A stretch of 64,000 nt of DNA from Lachnospiraceae bacterium (GTDB lineage Bacteria; Bacillota; Clostridia; Lachnospirales; Lachnospiraceae), in the NCBI GenBank assembly GCA_024687205.1, contig JAILES010000004.1, forward strand, positions 62,001 to 126,000, read 5' to 3'. Below are positions 29,324 to 37,503 of this stretch, piece by piece; within the stretch, counting starts at the first letter, position 1; the number at the start of each line of letters is the position of its first letter. Both the position numbers and the translations under genes were made by a program. Below the pieces are notes generated by a model. It worked only from the letters and a program-made list of their open reading frames with translations, was not told the DNA's origin and did no database searches.

Positions 29324-31117
29324 ATGCAGGAACAGACTGCTTTGGAAAACCGGATAGTAAGGGATACCTTCATGAAGTTTTTTTTCCCGACAGTGGCAAG
29401 TTCCATTACGCTGTCGGTCATTTCGATGACGGATCTGATCATAGCCGGAAACCTTGTGGGAGATACCGGCTTGTCTGCTATCAGCCTCGGACTGCCTATA
29501 GTGATCTTTGCCCAGATAGTATATGCTCTGTTCGGTATGGGAGGCGCTATCTTCCTTGCAGTTCATATGGGGCGCGGCGACAGGGAATACTGCAGCAGGA
29601 TATTTACCGTATCCATGCTGTCTTCTCTCGTTATAGGATTGCTGGCGGCTGTTTTCGGAACGCTGTTTCTGGGAAGCCTCGTAAGGATACTCGGAGCAAC
29701 CGATGTGGCAACCGCGGGATCTGCGGAAGCTTATATCGGAGTTCTCTTCCTTGGGCTGCCTTTTCTTATCCTCTCGCCGGTGATGGTGACCTACTTAAGG
29801 AATGATAACGAACAGAAATATGCGATGTTCTGTGTTGTGACTGCGGGACTTTCAAATATCGTATTTTCCGTCGGGCTTGTACTCGCCTTTGATATGGGCT
29901 GCGCCGGCATAGCGGCAGGTACGGTCCTGGCTGAGGCGCTTTGCTGTGTCTTGGCTGCGATCAAGCTGTTTTCTAAAAATAGAATGTTCGGACTGGTGAA
30001 GCTTCCGGCAGGCAAAGAAACTCTGAGGCTGAATCTTAATATCGTTAAATTCGGCATTACGCTTGCGGTAATATTTGCATCGCAGATATTGCTTACCATA
30101 GTCGTTAACCATGCGCTGGGAAGATACGGCGGCATCGAAGGCATAGCTATCTATGCCGTGATCAAGTATCTTATAAATTTCCTCTTTGCGCTGTTTGACG
30201 GTGTAACGGGATCGATACAGCCGATGCTTGGTATCTACTATGGTGAGAAAGAAGAAGAAAACGTGCGCAGGACCGCAAAGATAGGTGCCATTGTAATGTT
30301 TGTGATCTCTGTTACGATGGGAGTGCTGATGTTTGCCTTCGGACCGTTACTCTGTGCGCTTTTCCATATCACCGGAGAAGTGCTTACGAAAGAGACTTTA
30401 TATGCACTCAGAGTGCTTTCGATATACTGTCCGCTTATGGCGCTTACAACTTTCTTAAATGCTTTTTACAGATGCACAGGCAGGACAAAGGCGGCTTTTG
30501 TAATAAGCATACTGGACAACCTTGTTTTCCCTGTGACTCTGGTACTTTTACTTTCAGCTAACTTCCAGCTGCGCGGAGTATGGTACGGTCTGCTGGCTGC
30601 GTCGGCGGCTACTAATACCTGCATACTGCTGTACTGCCTTATCTCGCGTAAAGGATTCCTTATGCTTGACAAGAAGGAATTTGAAAGGGCCGAAGGAGGC
30701 TTCCGCAAGATACTTCCTGCAAAGAAGGAGAATCTGCCCGAACTATTAAGCGAGGTGGAAATGTACTGCGATGAAGCCGGTATAGGTCCCAAGCAGGCAT
30801 ATTACATCACGCTGGTAATCGAAGAACTTGTCGTTAACGTTGTAAATATGGCAGGCGAACACAGGGGCTTTGATTATGCGGATATCATGATAGCAAGAGA
30901 AGGCGGCAAATCCAGGCTGAGGATCAGAGACAACCTGACACAGTTTGACCCTACTAAAGAAGTCGGGGATATGGAGGATGTGCGCAGCGGACTGATGGAC
31001 GATGAAAAAGAAAAGAATACGGTAAATGAGCTTGGTATAGGAATAGTTAAAAAGATAGCTTCGGAATACAGTTACAGAAGAACGATAGGTTATAACAATT
31101 TCATGGTCGTGTTGTAG
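29324..31117 (+). CDS. MATE-family transporter fused to C-terminal HATPase_c_2 (RsbW-like) domain
   Basis: MATE N-terminus (SVISMTDLIIAGNLVGDTGLSAISLGLPI); C-terminal EAGIGPKQAYYITLVIEELVVNVVNMAG (N box) ... RIRDNLTQFDPTKEV ... ELGIGIVKKIASEYSYRR. Confidence 0.88.
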   Translation: MQEQTALENRIVRDTFMKFFFPTVASSITLSVISMTDLIIAGNLVGDTGLSAISLGLPIVIFAQIVYALFGMGGAIFLAVHMGRGDREYCSRIFTVSMLSSLVIGLLAAVFGTLFLGSLVRILGATDVATAGSAEAYIGVLFLGLPFLILSPVMVTYLRNDNEQKYAMFCVVTAGLSNIVFSVGLVLAFDMGCAGIAAGTVLAEALCCVLAAIKLFSKNRMFGLVKLPAGKETLRLNLNIVKFGITLAVIFASQILLTIVVNHALGRYGGIEGIAIYAVIKYLINFLFALFDGVTGSIQPMLGIYYGEKEEENVRRTAKIGAIVMFVISVTMGVLMFAFGPLLCALFHITGEVLTKETLYALRVLSIYCPLMALTTFLNAFYRCTGRTKAAFVISILDNLVFPVTLVLLLSANFQLRGVWYGLLAASAATNTCILLYCLISRKGFLMLDKKEFERAEGGFRKILPAKKENLPELLSEVEMYCDEAGIGPKQAYYITLVIEELVVNVVNMAGEHRGFDYADIMIAREGGKSRLRIRDNLTQFDPTKEVGDMEDVRSGLMDDEKEKNTVNELGIGIVKKIASEYSYRRTIGYNNFMVVL

Positions 31118-31126
31118 GAGGACGAG

Positions 31127-33163
31127 TTGATGAAGGACATTTTTTCGGTATTCAAAAAAAAGAAATGGCTGATACGAATGGTCTGCGTGGGTGCACTGTT
31201 CCTGGTAGTTGCGCTGCCCTTCAAGAAGCTTCTTACTCTGGTCGACGGAATGACGGAAGTGCGTCCCGCAAATATGATACCCGTCGTCTTCGGTCTTTTG
31301 TGGGGACCTGCCGGAGCCTGGGGCATAGCCATAGCCAACCTGATATCGGATATCATCGATGCGGTGAGTTCTTATGGTTTTGACTCGCTGTTTTCCGTAT
31401 TCAGATTTAAGATACTGATCGGCGGATTTATCATCAACTTCTTCTATGCTTACCTTCCTTATAAACTCTGGTACAGTCTTGACTTCGGCCGCGGTTATGT
31501 CGTTAAACCCCGTCTCAGGAGTGTTAAGGACATACTTAAATTCATCTATATCGTATTCGTGGATTCGCTTATTACGACAGTGCTGCTGTCGCTGCTCTTC
31601 GAGCATCTGGGCTTCCAGCAGTTCGGATCTTCGGGACTGCTGCTGTTCTTCAACAACTTTGACTTTGCGGTTATCCTCGGTGTTCCCGCGACTCTGCTGA
31701 TCACCAGTAACCGTAACGCACAGTTCTGGACACCGACTCTTCCTGCAGAAGAGGGAGATGAAAAGTCTGTTAAGAAAAAAGGCTTTATGGATTATTTCCC
31801 CGATGTGCTGCTGTTTGTGATCTGTGCCGCAGGCGTACTCTATTTTCTCGCAGAACGTACCGCAAACTGGATGCTTGACGGAAACGAAGCGCTTATCGCA
31901 GCCATAATCTTTGCCGTATTTGAGATGGTCTATATCTTCAAACCGGTAAGGGAATTCAGAAGTGAGAAATTCCGTGTGAATATCCGTATCATGTCCATTA
32001 GGGCCAAGGTGGTGCTGGGCTTCCTTCTGATCACGGTATTCTCCGTGCTCATGGTAGGTGTTACCAGTTATCGTGCAGAGAGCGCGGTTTTGCAGGAGCC
32101 GGTGGAACTCTGGGGCCATGTATACAGCGTGGTCGGTATAGCACTTAACGTAATGTTCCTTGTGACCATAATTTTCTTAAGTTATGTTGAAAAAAGGATA
32201 ACCCAGCCGCTGGAAGATCTGGCGGAACAGGTGGATGCTTTTGCCGAGAGAGATCATTATGCCGATGCCAAAAGCGGATACAATGCAGCTGAGAACAGAG
32301 CTGCCATACAGACCGGTGATGAGATCGAAGGTCTTTCCGAAAGTTTCGGACACATGATGAACGATATAAACGATTACGTGTCTAACCTGACGGTGATAAC
32401 GGCTGAAAAGGAAAGGATAGGAGCGGAACTGAATGTCGCTACCCAGATCCAGGCGGATATGCTGCCGAGAATTTTCCCCGCTTTCCCTGAGAGGAACGAA
32501 TTTGATCTCTTTGCAACTATGGAGCCGGCCAAAGAGGTGGGAGGCGATTTCTACGACTTCTTCCTGATAGATGACGATCATCTCGGTATGGTCATGGCGG
32601 ATGTGTCCGGTAAGGGAGTGCCGGCGGCTCTGTTCATGGTCATTGCCAAGACCCTTATCAAAAACAGGGCGCAGTTAGGCGGAACACCTGCCGAAGTACT
32701 TGCCTATGCAAATGAAGAATTATGCGAGGGAAATGAAGCGGAACTCTTTGTTACCGTATGGCTTGCTATCATGGAAATCTCCACAGGAAAGGGAGTTGCA
32801 GCAAATGCGGGACATGAATATCCCTGCATCAGAAGAGCAGGCGGTGAATTTGAGCTTATAAAATATAAGCATTCTCCCGCCGTGGCTACAATGGAAGGGC
32901 TCAAATTCCGCGAGCATGAGTTTGAACTTCATCCCGGGGATACCCTTTATGTATATACCGACGGTGTGCCCGAGGCAACAGATAATAATAATGAACTTTA
33001 CGGCACTGACCGTATGCTTGATGCACTTAACGCAGATGCGGATGCCAATCCGGATGTGCTGTTAAAGAATGTCCGCAAATCCATGGATGAGTTTGTCGGA
33101 GATGCGCCTCAGTTTGATGATATCACAATGCTTGCATGCAGATATATCGGAAACGGTAATTAA
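31127..33163 (+). CDS. Membrane PP2C/SpoIIE (RsbU-like) phosphatase with ECF-S-component-like N-terminus and HAMP
   Basis: RPANMIPVVFGLLWGPAGAWGIAIANLISDI; HAMP-like segment; AKEVGGDFYDFFLIDDDHLGMVMADVSGKGVPAALFM ... VYTDGVPEATD ... QFDDITML. Confidence 0.9.
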   Translation: MMKDIFSVFKKKKWLIRMVCVGALFLVVALPFKKLLTLVDGMTEVRPANMIPVVFGLLWGPAGAWGIAIANLISDIIDAVSSYGFDSLFSVFRFKILIGGFIINFFYAYLPYKLWYSLDFGRGYVVKPRLRSVKDILKFIYIVFVDSLITTVLLSLLFEHLGFQQFGSSGLLLFFNNFDFAVILGVPATLLITSNRNAQFWTPTLPAEEGDEKSVKKKGFMDYFPDVLLFVICAAGVLYFLAERTANWMLDGNEALIAAIIFAVFEMVYIFKPVREFRSEKFRVNIRIMSIRAKVVLGFLLITVFSVLMVGVTSYRAESAVLQEPVELWGHVYSVVGIALNVMFLVTIIFLSYVEKRITQPLEDLAEQVDAFAERDHYADAKSGYNAAENRAAIQTGDEIEGLSESFGHMMNDINDYVSNLTVITAEKERIGAELNVATQIQADMLPRIFPAFPERNEFDLFATMEPAKEVGGDFYDFFLIDDDHLGMVMADVSGKGVPAALFMVIAKTLIKNRAQLGGTPAEVLAYANEELCEGNEAELFVTVWLAIMEISTGKGVAANAGHEYPCIRRAGGEFELIKYKHSPAVATMEGLKFREHEFELHPGDTLYVYTDGVPEATDNNNELYGTDRMLDALNADADANPDVLLKNVRKSMDEFVGDAPQFDDITMLACRYIGNGN

Positions 33164-33199
33164 GTTTATGAACCGGCGTTTTGCCGGGGATGAACACTG

Positions 33200-33219
33200 A
33201 CAATAGTGCGTACTATTGT
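33200..33219 (+). promoter_or_regulatory. 8-bp perfect hairpin directly against the Shine-Dalgarno of the HATPase gene
   Basis: ACAATAGT-gcgt-ACTATTGT followed by ggagggg; a second hairpin CCGGC-gtttt-GCCGG at 33173-33187. Confidence 0.55.
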
Positions 33220-33234
33220 GGAGGGGTTAGATAA

Positions 33235-33642
33235 ATGCGGGAATTGGATATAGCAGCAATAGACGATAATCTGAATACTGTTCTGGATCTTGTCTCTGAA
33301 GAGATGGAGAAGATGGACTGCCCGCCCAAGATCATCATTAAGATGACCGTGGCGGTAGAAGAGATCTTTGTGAATATTTCTCATTATGCATACGGAGAAG
33401 GTACGGGAAATGCGAAGATCCTTGTGGAGACTAAGGAAGATCCCAGAGGGATATCCATCACTTTTATAGACAGCGGTGTGCCCTATGATCCGCTTAAGAA
33501 GGAGGATCCGGACATCAATCTTTCCGCTGAGGAAAGACAGATCGGCGGTCTGGGGATATATATGGTCAAGCAGACAGTGGATGAGATCGATTACCGTTAT
33601 GAGGATGGAAAGAACATCCTGCACGTTTTTAAAAGCTTTTAA
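33235..33642 (+). CDS. RsbW/SpoIIAB-like anti-sigma factor kinase (HATPase)
   Basis: KMTVAVEEIFVNISHYAY, ITFIDSGVPYDPL, IGGLGIYMVKQTVDEIDY. Confidence 0.93.
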   Translation: MRELDIAAIDDNLNTVLDLVSEEMEKMDCPPKIIIKMTVAVEEIFVNISHYAYGEGTGNAKILVETKEDPRGISITFIDSGVPYDPLKKEDPDINLSAEERQIGGLGIYMVKQTVDEIDYRYEDGKNILHVFKSF

Positions 33643-33651
33643 AAAAGGTTC

Positions 33652-33680
33652 TTGCATTATAGGATCATTTATGTTAATAT
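33652..33680 (+). promoter_or_regulatory. Candidate promoter for secG-rnr-smpB
   Basis: TTGCAT (33652-33657), 17-nt spacer, TAATAT (33675-33680). Confidence 0.5.
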
Positions 33681-33709
33681 ACCATTTGTTGTGAACGGAG
33701 GTTTTTGTT

Positions 33710-33946
33710 ATGCGTATATTTTTAACAATACTTTTTATAATCGATTGCATCGCGCTCTGCGTGATAGTACTTATGCAGAAGGGGCGTGAGTCCGGTATAG
33801 GCGGACTTACAGGCGCATCGTCAGATACATATTGGAGTAAGAACAAGGGCAGATCGAGAGAAGGCATGATGCTGATGCTCACCAGAGTATTCTCGGCTGT
33901 AGGACTTGTACTGGTAATACTCCTGAATATGTCAAGACTCAAATAA
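33710..33946 (+). CDS. secG: Preprotein translocase subunit SecG
   Basis: ALCVIVLMQKGRESGIGGLTGASSDTYWSKNKGRSREGMMLMLTRV. Confidence 0.93.
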   Translation: MRIFLTILFIIDCIALCVIVLMQKGRESGIGGLTGASSDTYWSKNKGRSREGMMLMLTRVFSAVGLVLVILLNMSRLK

Positions 33947-33967
33947 TGAGTTTTATTTGATCACACG

Positions 33968-33992
33968 CCCCTCGTAATAACGAGGGGTTTTT
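33968..33992 (+). terminator. Rho-independent terminator between secG and rnr
   Basis: CCCCTCG-taata-ACGAGGGG followed by TTTTT. Confidence 0.8.
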
Positions 33993-34009
33993 AAGTTTTA
34001 AGGAGAAAA

Positions 34010-36037
34010 ATGGATAAAAAGAATACAAAAAAGAGAATAAAGGAAAAGACAAAAGCAAAAAAGTCCGGTAAAAAGAAAAGCAGTACCCCGGTTCTTGAAG
34101 GAACACTGATAAGCAACCGTAAAGGCTTCGGTTTTGTGGAAGTGGAAGAACTGGAAGAAGATATCTTCATAAGCCACGGCAATATGGGCGGAGCCTTTCA
34201 CAAGGATACTGTATTGGTTGAACTGCTGGATAAGAGACACGGTCACCGTATCGAAGGCAGGATCACAAAAGTACTGGCTCACGAGATAAGCTTTGTGGCG
34301 GGTACCTATCAGAAATCAAAGGATTTCGGTTTTGTAGTGCCGGATCTGCAGAAGATAGCCGATGACATTTATGTGGCGGGTGCGGATGATATGAATGCCA
34401 CTGACGGAGATAAGGTTATCTGCAGTATAAAGAATTACGGGGGAGAAGGCAGGCGGCCGGAAGGCGTGATCACCGAGATACTCGGACGTGTGGGCGATCC
34501 CCATGCAGACATAACTGCCATAATCAGGCAGTACGAGCTCCCGGAATCCTTTAATGCGGAAGTGAAGGAAGAAGCCCTGGCTGTGCCCGATCATGTGGGC
34601 AGGAAAGATATCAGGGGTCGCAGGGATTTCAGAAAGCTCAAGATGGTCACGATCGACGGCGAGGATTCAAAGGATCTGGATGATGCCGTAAGCCTTGAGA
34701 TGAAAGGAAAAGACTATATCCTCGGAGTGCATATCGCCGATGTGAGCCACTATGTCAAAGAAGGCGGGATACTTGATAAAGAAGCACTTAAGCGCGGCAC
34801 CAGCGTTTATCTTGCAGACCGTGTGATACCCATGCTCCCGGTGGAACTTTCAAACGGCATATGTTCCCTTAATGAGGGTGTTGACCGTCTGGCTATGAGC
34901 TGTATCATGCGTATCTCAAAGAGCGGCATAATAAGAGAGTATGAGATCTGCGAAAGTGTGATAAATGTCGACAGAAGGATGACTTATACGGCGGTTGCGG
35001 GTATAATAGATAAGAACGATGCGGCGCTTAAAAAGAAATACAAAGATTTTGTATCCATGTTTGAGAGCATGAAAGAACTGGCTGCCGCACTCAAGAAGAT
35101 GAGGAGCAAGCGCGGATCCATAGATTTTGATTTGCCCGAGAGCAAGATAGAACTGGATGAGGACGGTAGCGTAAAAGATATACATCCTTATGAGCGGAAC
35201 AGCGCAACGGCGCTTATCGAGCAGTTCATGTTAAGCGCTAACGAATGCGTGGCAAGACATATGCTGGAACAGGAACTTCCTTTCCTCTACAGGGTTCACG
35301 AAACACCGGATCCCGATCGAATGAGTGATCTTATGGAACTGCTCAGATCCTTCGGTTATCACATGAAGGGTGATCCGGAAAGCATCACTCCCAAAGAGAT
35401 ACAGAAGCTTCTTTCGGGGATAGCAGGCAGGGATGAAGAGGATCTGATAAGGACACTGGCGCTCCGCAGCATGAAGCAGGCAAGATATGATACCGAATGT
35501 CTCGGCCACTTCGGGCTTGCGGTAAAGGAATATACCCACTTTACTTCCCCCATAAGGCGTTATCCGGATCTGCAGATCCACAGGATACTTAAAGAGGAAC
35601 TTAAGGATAAGCTTGGTGATAAACGTATCAAGCACTATGAAAAGATCCTGGATAAAGTGGCAAAACAGTCATCCGACAGAGAGCGGAGAGCGGTAGATGC
35701 CGAACGTGATACCGACAAACTCATGATGGCCTCATACATGGCCGATAAGATAGGTGAGGTATACGAAGGGGTGATCAGCGGAGTAACGGGCTGGGGGCTT
35801 TATGTACAGCTTCCGAATACCGTGGAAGGCCTCGTACATATCTCGAAGATGGAAGGCGATGACTTTGACTATTCGGAAAGAGAATATGCACTTATAGGCA
35901 GATACAGCGGGAAAAGATACAGACTCGGAGAAAAGGTAAAAGTAAAGGTCGATGCAGTGGATCTTTTGCTTCGGACCATCGATTTCAAACTGGTATGGGA
36001 AAATGAAAAAAGAAGGAATAAAGCTCGTCGCAAATAA
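34010..36037 (+). CDS. rnr: Ribonuclease R
   Basis: [42 protein letters not shown]-terminal S1 domain and basic tail. Confidence 0.97.
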   Translation: MDKKNTKKRIKEKTKAKKSGKKKSSTPVLEGTLISNRKGFGFVEVEELEEDIFISHGNMGGAFHKDTVLVELLDKRHGHRIEGRITKVLAHEISFVAGTYQKSKDFGFVVPDLQKIADDIYVAGADDMNATDGDKVICSIKNYGGEGRRPEGVITEILGRVGDPHADITAIIRQYELPESFNAEVKEEALAVPDHVGRKDIRGRRDFRKLKMVTIDGEDSKDLDDAVSLEMKGKDYILGVHIADVSHYVKEGGILDKEALKRGTSVYLADRVIPMLPVELSNGICSLNEGVDRLAMSCIMRISKSGIIREYEICESVINVDRRMTYTAVAGIIDKNDAALKKKYKDFVSMFESMKELAAALKKMRSKRGSIDFDLPESKIELDEDGSVKDIHPYERNSATALIEQFMLSANECVARHMLEQELPFLYRVHETPDPDRMSDLMELLRSFGYHMKGDPESITPKEIQKLLSGIAGRDEEDLIRTLALRSMKQARYDTECLGHFGLAVKEYTHFTSPIRRYPDLQIHRILKEELKDKLGDKRIKHYEKILDKVAKQSSDRERRAVDAERDTDKLMMASYMADKIGEVYEGVISGVTGWGLYVQLPNTVEGLVHISKMEGDDFDYSEREYALIGRYSGKRYRLGEKVKVKVDAVDLLLRTIDFKLVWENEKRRNKARRK

Positions 36038-36467
36038 TAAAAAGGCATACTTCGATTATTTCATCGAAGAGAAATACGAAGCGGGACTGGAACTCAAAGG
36101 TACTGAGGTAAAGAGCCTGAGGCAGGGCAAATGCAGCATCAAAGAAGCCTATGTCCGTATCGAGAACGGTGAAGTATACATAGTGGGGATGAATATCTCA
36201 CCCTATGAGCAGGGAAATATCTTTAACCGTGATCCGCTCCGCGTACGTAAGCTGCTCCTTCACAAGAGTGAGATAAACAAGCTTACCGGAGATACATCAA
36301 AGGCAGGTTATACCATAGCTCCGCTTCAGGTATATTTTAAAGACGGAAGAGCCAAGCTGGAGATAGGACTTGCCCGTGGTAAAAAGAATTACGACAAGCG
36401 TCAGGACATCGCCAAGAAGGATGCGAGACGCGAACTCGAGCGTGACTTCAAAGTCAAGAACCTCTAA
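36003..36467 (+). CDS. smpB: SsrA-binding protein SmpB
   Basis: [41 protein letters not shown]; internal ATG of the 35952 ORF, overlaps rnr by 35 nt. Confidence 0.97.
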   Translation: MKKEGIKLVANNKKAYFDYFIEEKYEAGLELKGTEVKSLRQGKCSIKEAYVRIENGEVYIVGMNISPYEQGNIFNRDPLRVRKLLLHKSEINKLTGDTSKAGYTIAPLQVYFKDGRAKLEIGLARGKKNYDKRQDIAKKDARRELERDFKVKNL

Positions 36468-36592
36468 GCCTTCCCCTTGAGGTTGCTGCGTGCCGGATGA
36501 GGTGTATCAGGTTTTTTTACCTGTTGTTATAAGCATATATTTATGTCATAATATATAATAATAAACGCAATATCCGCTGCGTTTACTATAAA

Positions 36593-36925
36593 GGGCCTGA
36601 CAGGTTTCGACGGGGCGTTTTAAGTTGAAGAAGCTATCCGCAGGTGTGCGTCAAACCCAAAATTAAATTAAACGCTGAAGATAATTTAGCACTGGCTGCC
36701 TGAGTGCAGCCCGTCCTTCTCACCCCACCTGCAGGGTGAGGTAAGGGCGTCGGATTGCAGGAAACGCGTATGCAAAGCTTTGAGCATGCGGCAGATTTAT
36801 GAAGCTACTGAAACCGTATCCGGTGTCTTTGACGCTGCGGCGGAGGGAATGTCTATCCAAAGACTATGATAGTAGAAGGGCAATGGCGGACGTTTCGGAC
36901 AGGGGTTCAAATCCCCTCAGGTCCA
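36593..36925 (+). ncRNA. ssrA: tmRNA
   Basis: 5' GGGCCTGACAGGTTTCGACGGGG, 3' GGGGTTCAAATCCCCTCAGGTCCA (pairs with the 5' end; CCA not encoded), tag reading frame ...KPKIKLNAEDNLALAA* ending at 36703; downstream of smpB. Confidence 0.96.
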
Positions 36926-36979
36926 CGTAAAAAAGCACCTAAAGGGTGCTTTTTTACGTGGACCTGAGGGGATTTGAAC
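36905..36979. repeat. 35-bp perfect inverted repeat covering the tmRNA 3' end, terminator and an antisense copy of the tmRNA 3' end
   Basis: GTTCAAATCCCCTCAGGTCCACGTAAAAAAGCACC-TAAAG-GGTGCTTTTTTACGTGGACCTGAGGGGATTTGAAC. Confidence 0.95.
36929..36955 (+). terminator. tmRNA terminator
   Basis: AAAAAAGCACC-TAAAG-GGTGCTTTTTT, bidirectional. Confidence 0.85.
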
Positions 36980-36980
36980 G

Positions 36981-37106
36981 GTCGGAAGGCGATGCAAAAG
37001 TCGGCCTACGGCCGAGCGCCTTCCGACTGAAAAACTCGGGCATGCTTCGCTTATCTCGCCTGCCGGCTCGGTCGTTGCTAAACGCGTGCCACCGGCACGC
37101 AGCAAC
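36981..37106. repeat. Hairpin array downstream of tmRNA
   Basis: GTCGGAAGGCG(36981-36991)/CGCCTTCCGAC(37017-37027) enclosing TCGGCC-tac-GGCCGA; GTTGCT/AGCAAC (37074-37106) enclosing GCGTGCC-acc-GGCACGC. Confidence 0.8.
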
Positions 37107-37175
37107 CTCGCGGGACAAACACTGCTCTTGTTTGCGGCAACCTTGTTTCAAACATCTCGGAATAAAACAAAGCAG

Positions 37176-37207
37176 GCTTCTTAACTCGCTTGCTTGGACT
37201 ATGATGG
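37176..37207 (+). repeat. Dispersed repeat, copy A
   Basis: GCTTCTTAACTCGCTTGCTTGGACTATGATGG; 29/32 identical to 62686-62717. Confidence 0.8.
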
Positions 37208-37306
37208 ATAAAAGGCGTTTAGTATTGTACTATTTTGATTGACTGGACATGAGGAGATTTGATATAATTTATAGGACTTTTGAGGATGGGTTGCGGAGGT
37301 TTTGGT

Positions 37307-37459
37307 ATGTTTTGGCATGTGATACTTCCGGTGGCCATGATGGCGCTGGTGGTGGGGATTGTAATAGTCAAAGACTGGATAATAGATAAAGACAAGTGGG
37401 ACGAAGACGGTAATTATATCGGGGATGCGGTTAAGGAACAGTCTTCTGAGGATAAATAG
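37307..37459 (+). CDS. 50-aa single-TM protein (below the ORF-track cutoff)
   Basis: MFWHVILPVAMMALVVGIVIVKDWIIDKDKWDEDGNYIGDAVKEQSSEDK*; SD gcggagg 8-9 nt upstream. Confidence 0.6.
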   Translation: MFWHVILPVAMMALVVGIVIVKDWIIDKDKWDEDGNYIGDAVKEQSSEDK

Positions 37460-37503
37460 AAGTCAGAGGCTGAAGAAACGGATGTCAAAGAGGAAGAAGA
37501 TAA

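Noticed and set aside
29296-29805. 169-aa plus-strand ORF overlapping the MATE gene
   Set aside because: Out-of-frame within a clear MATE coding region, Arg/Gly/Tyr-rich composition typical of shadows.
36481-36592. Phage or ICE integrated at ssrA
   Set aside because: No integrase, no direct-repeat att sites; downstream genes are ordinary chromosomal genes.
36917-37105. 62-aa minus-strand ORF downstream of ssrA
   Set aside because: Translates the antisense tmRNA-end copy and hairpins; no protein-like features.
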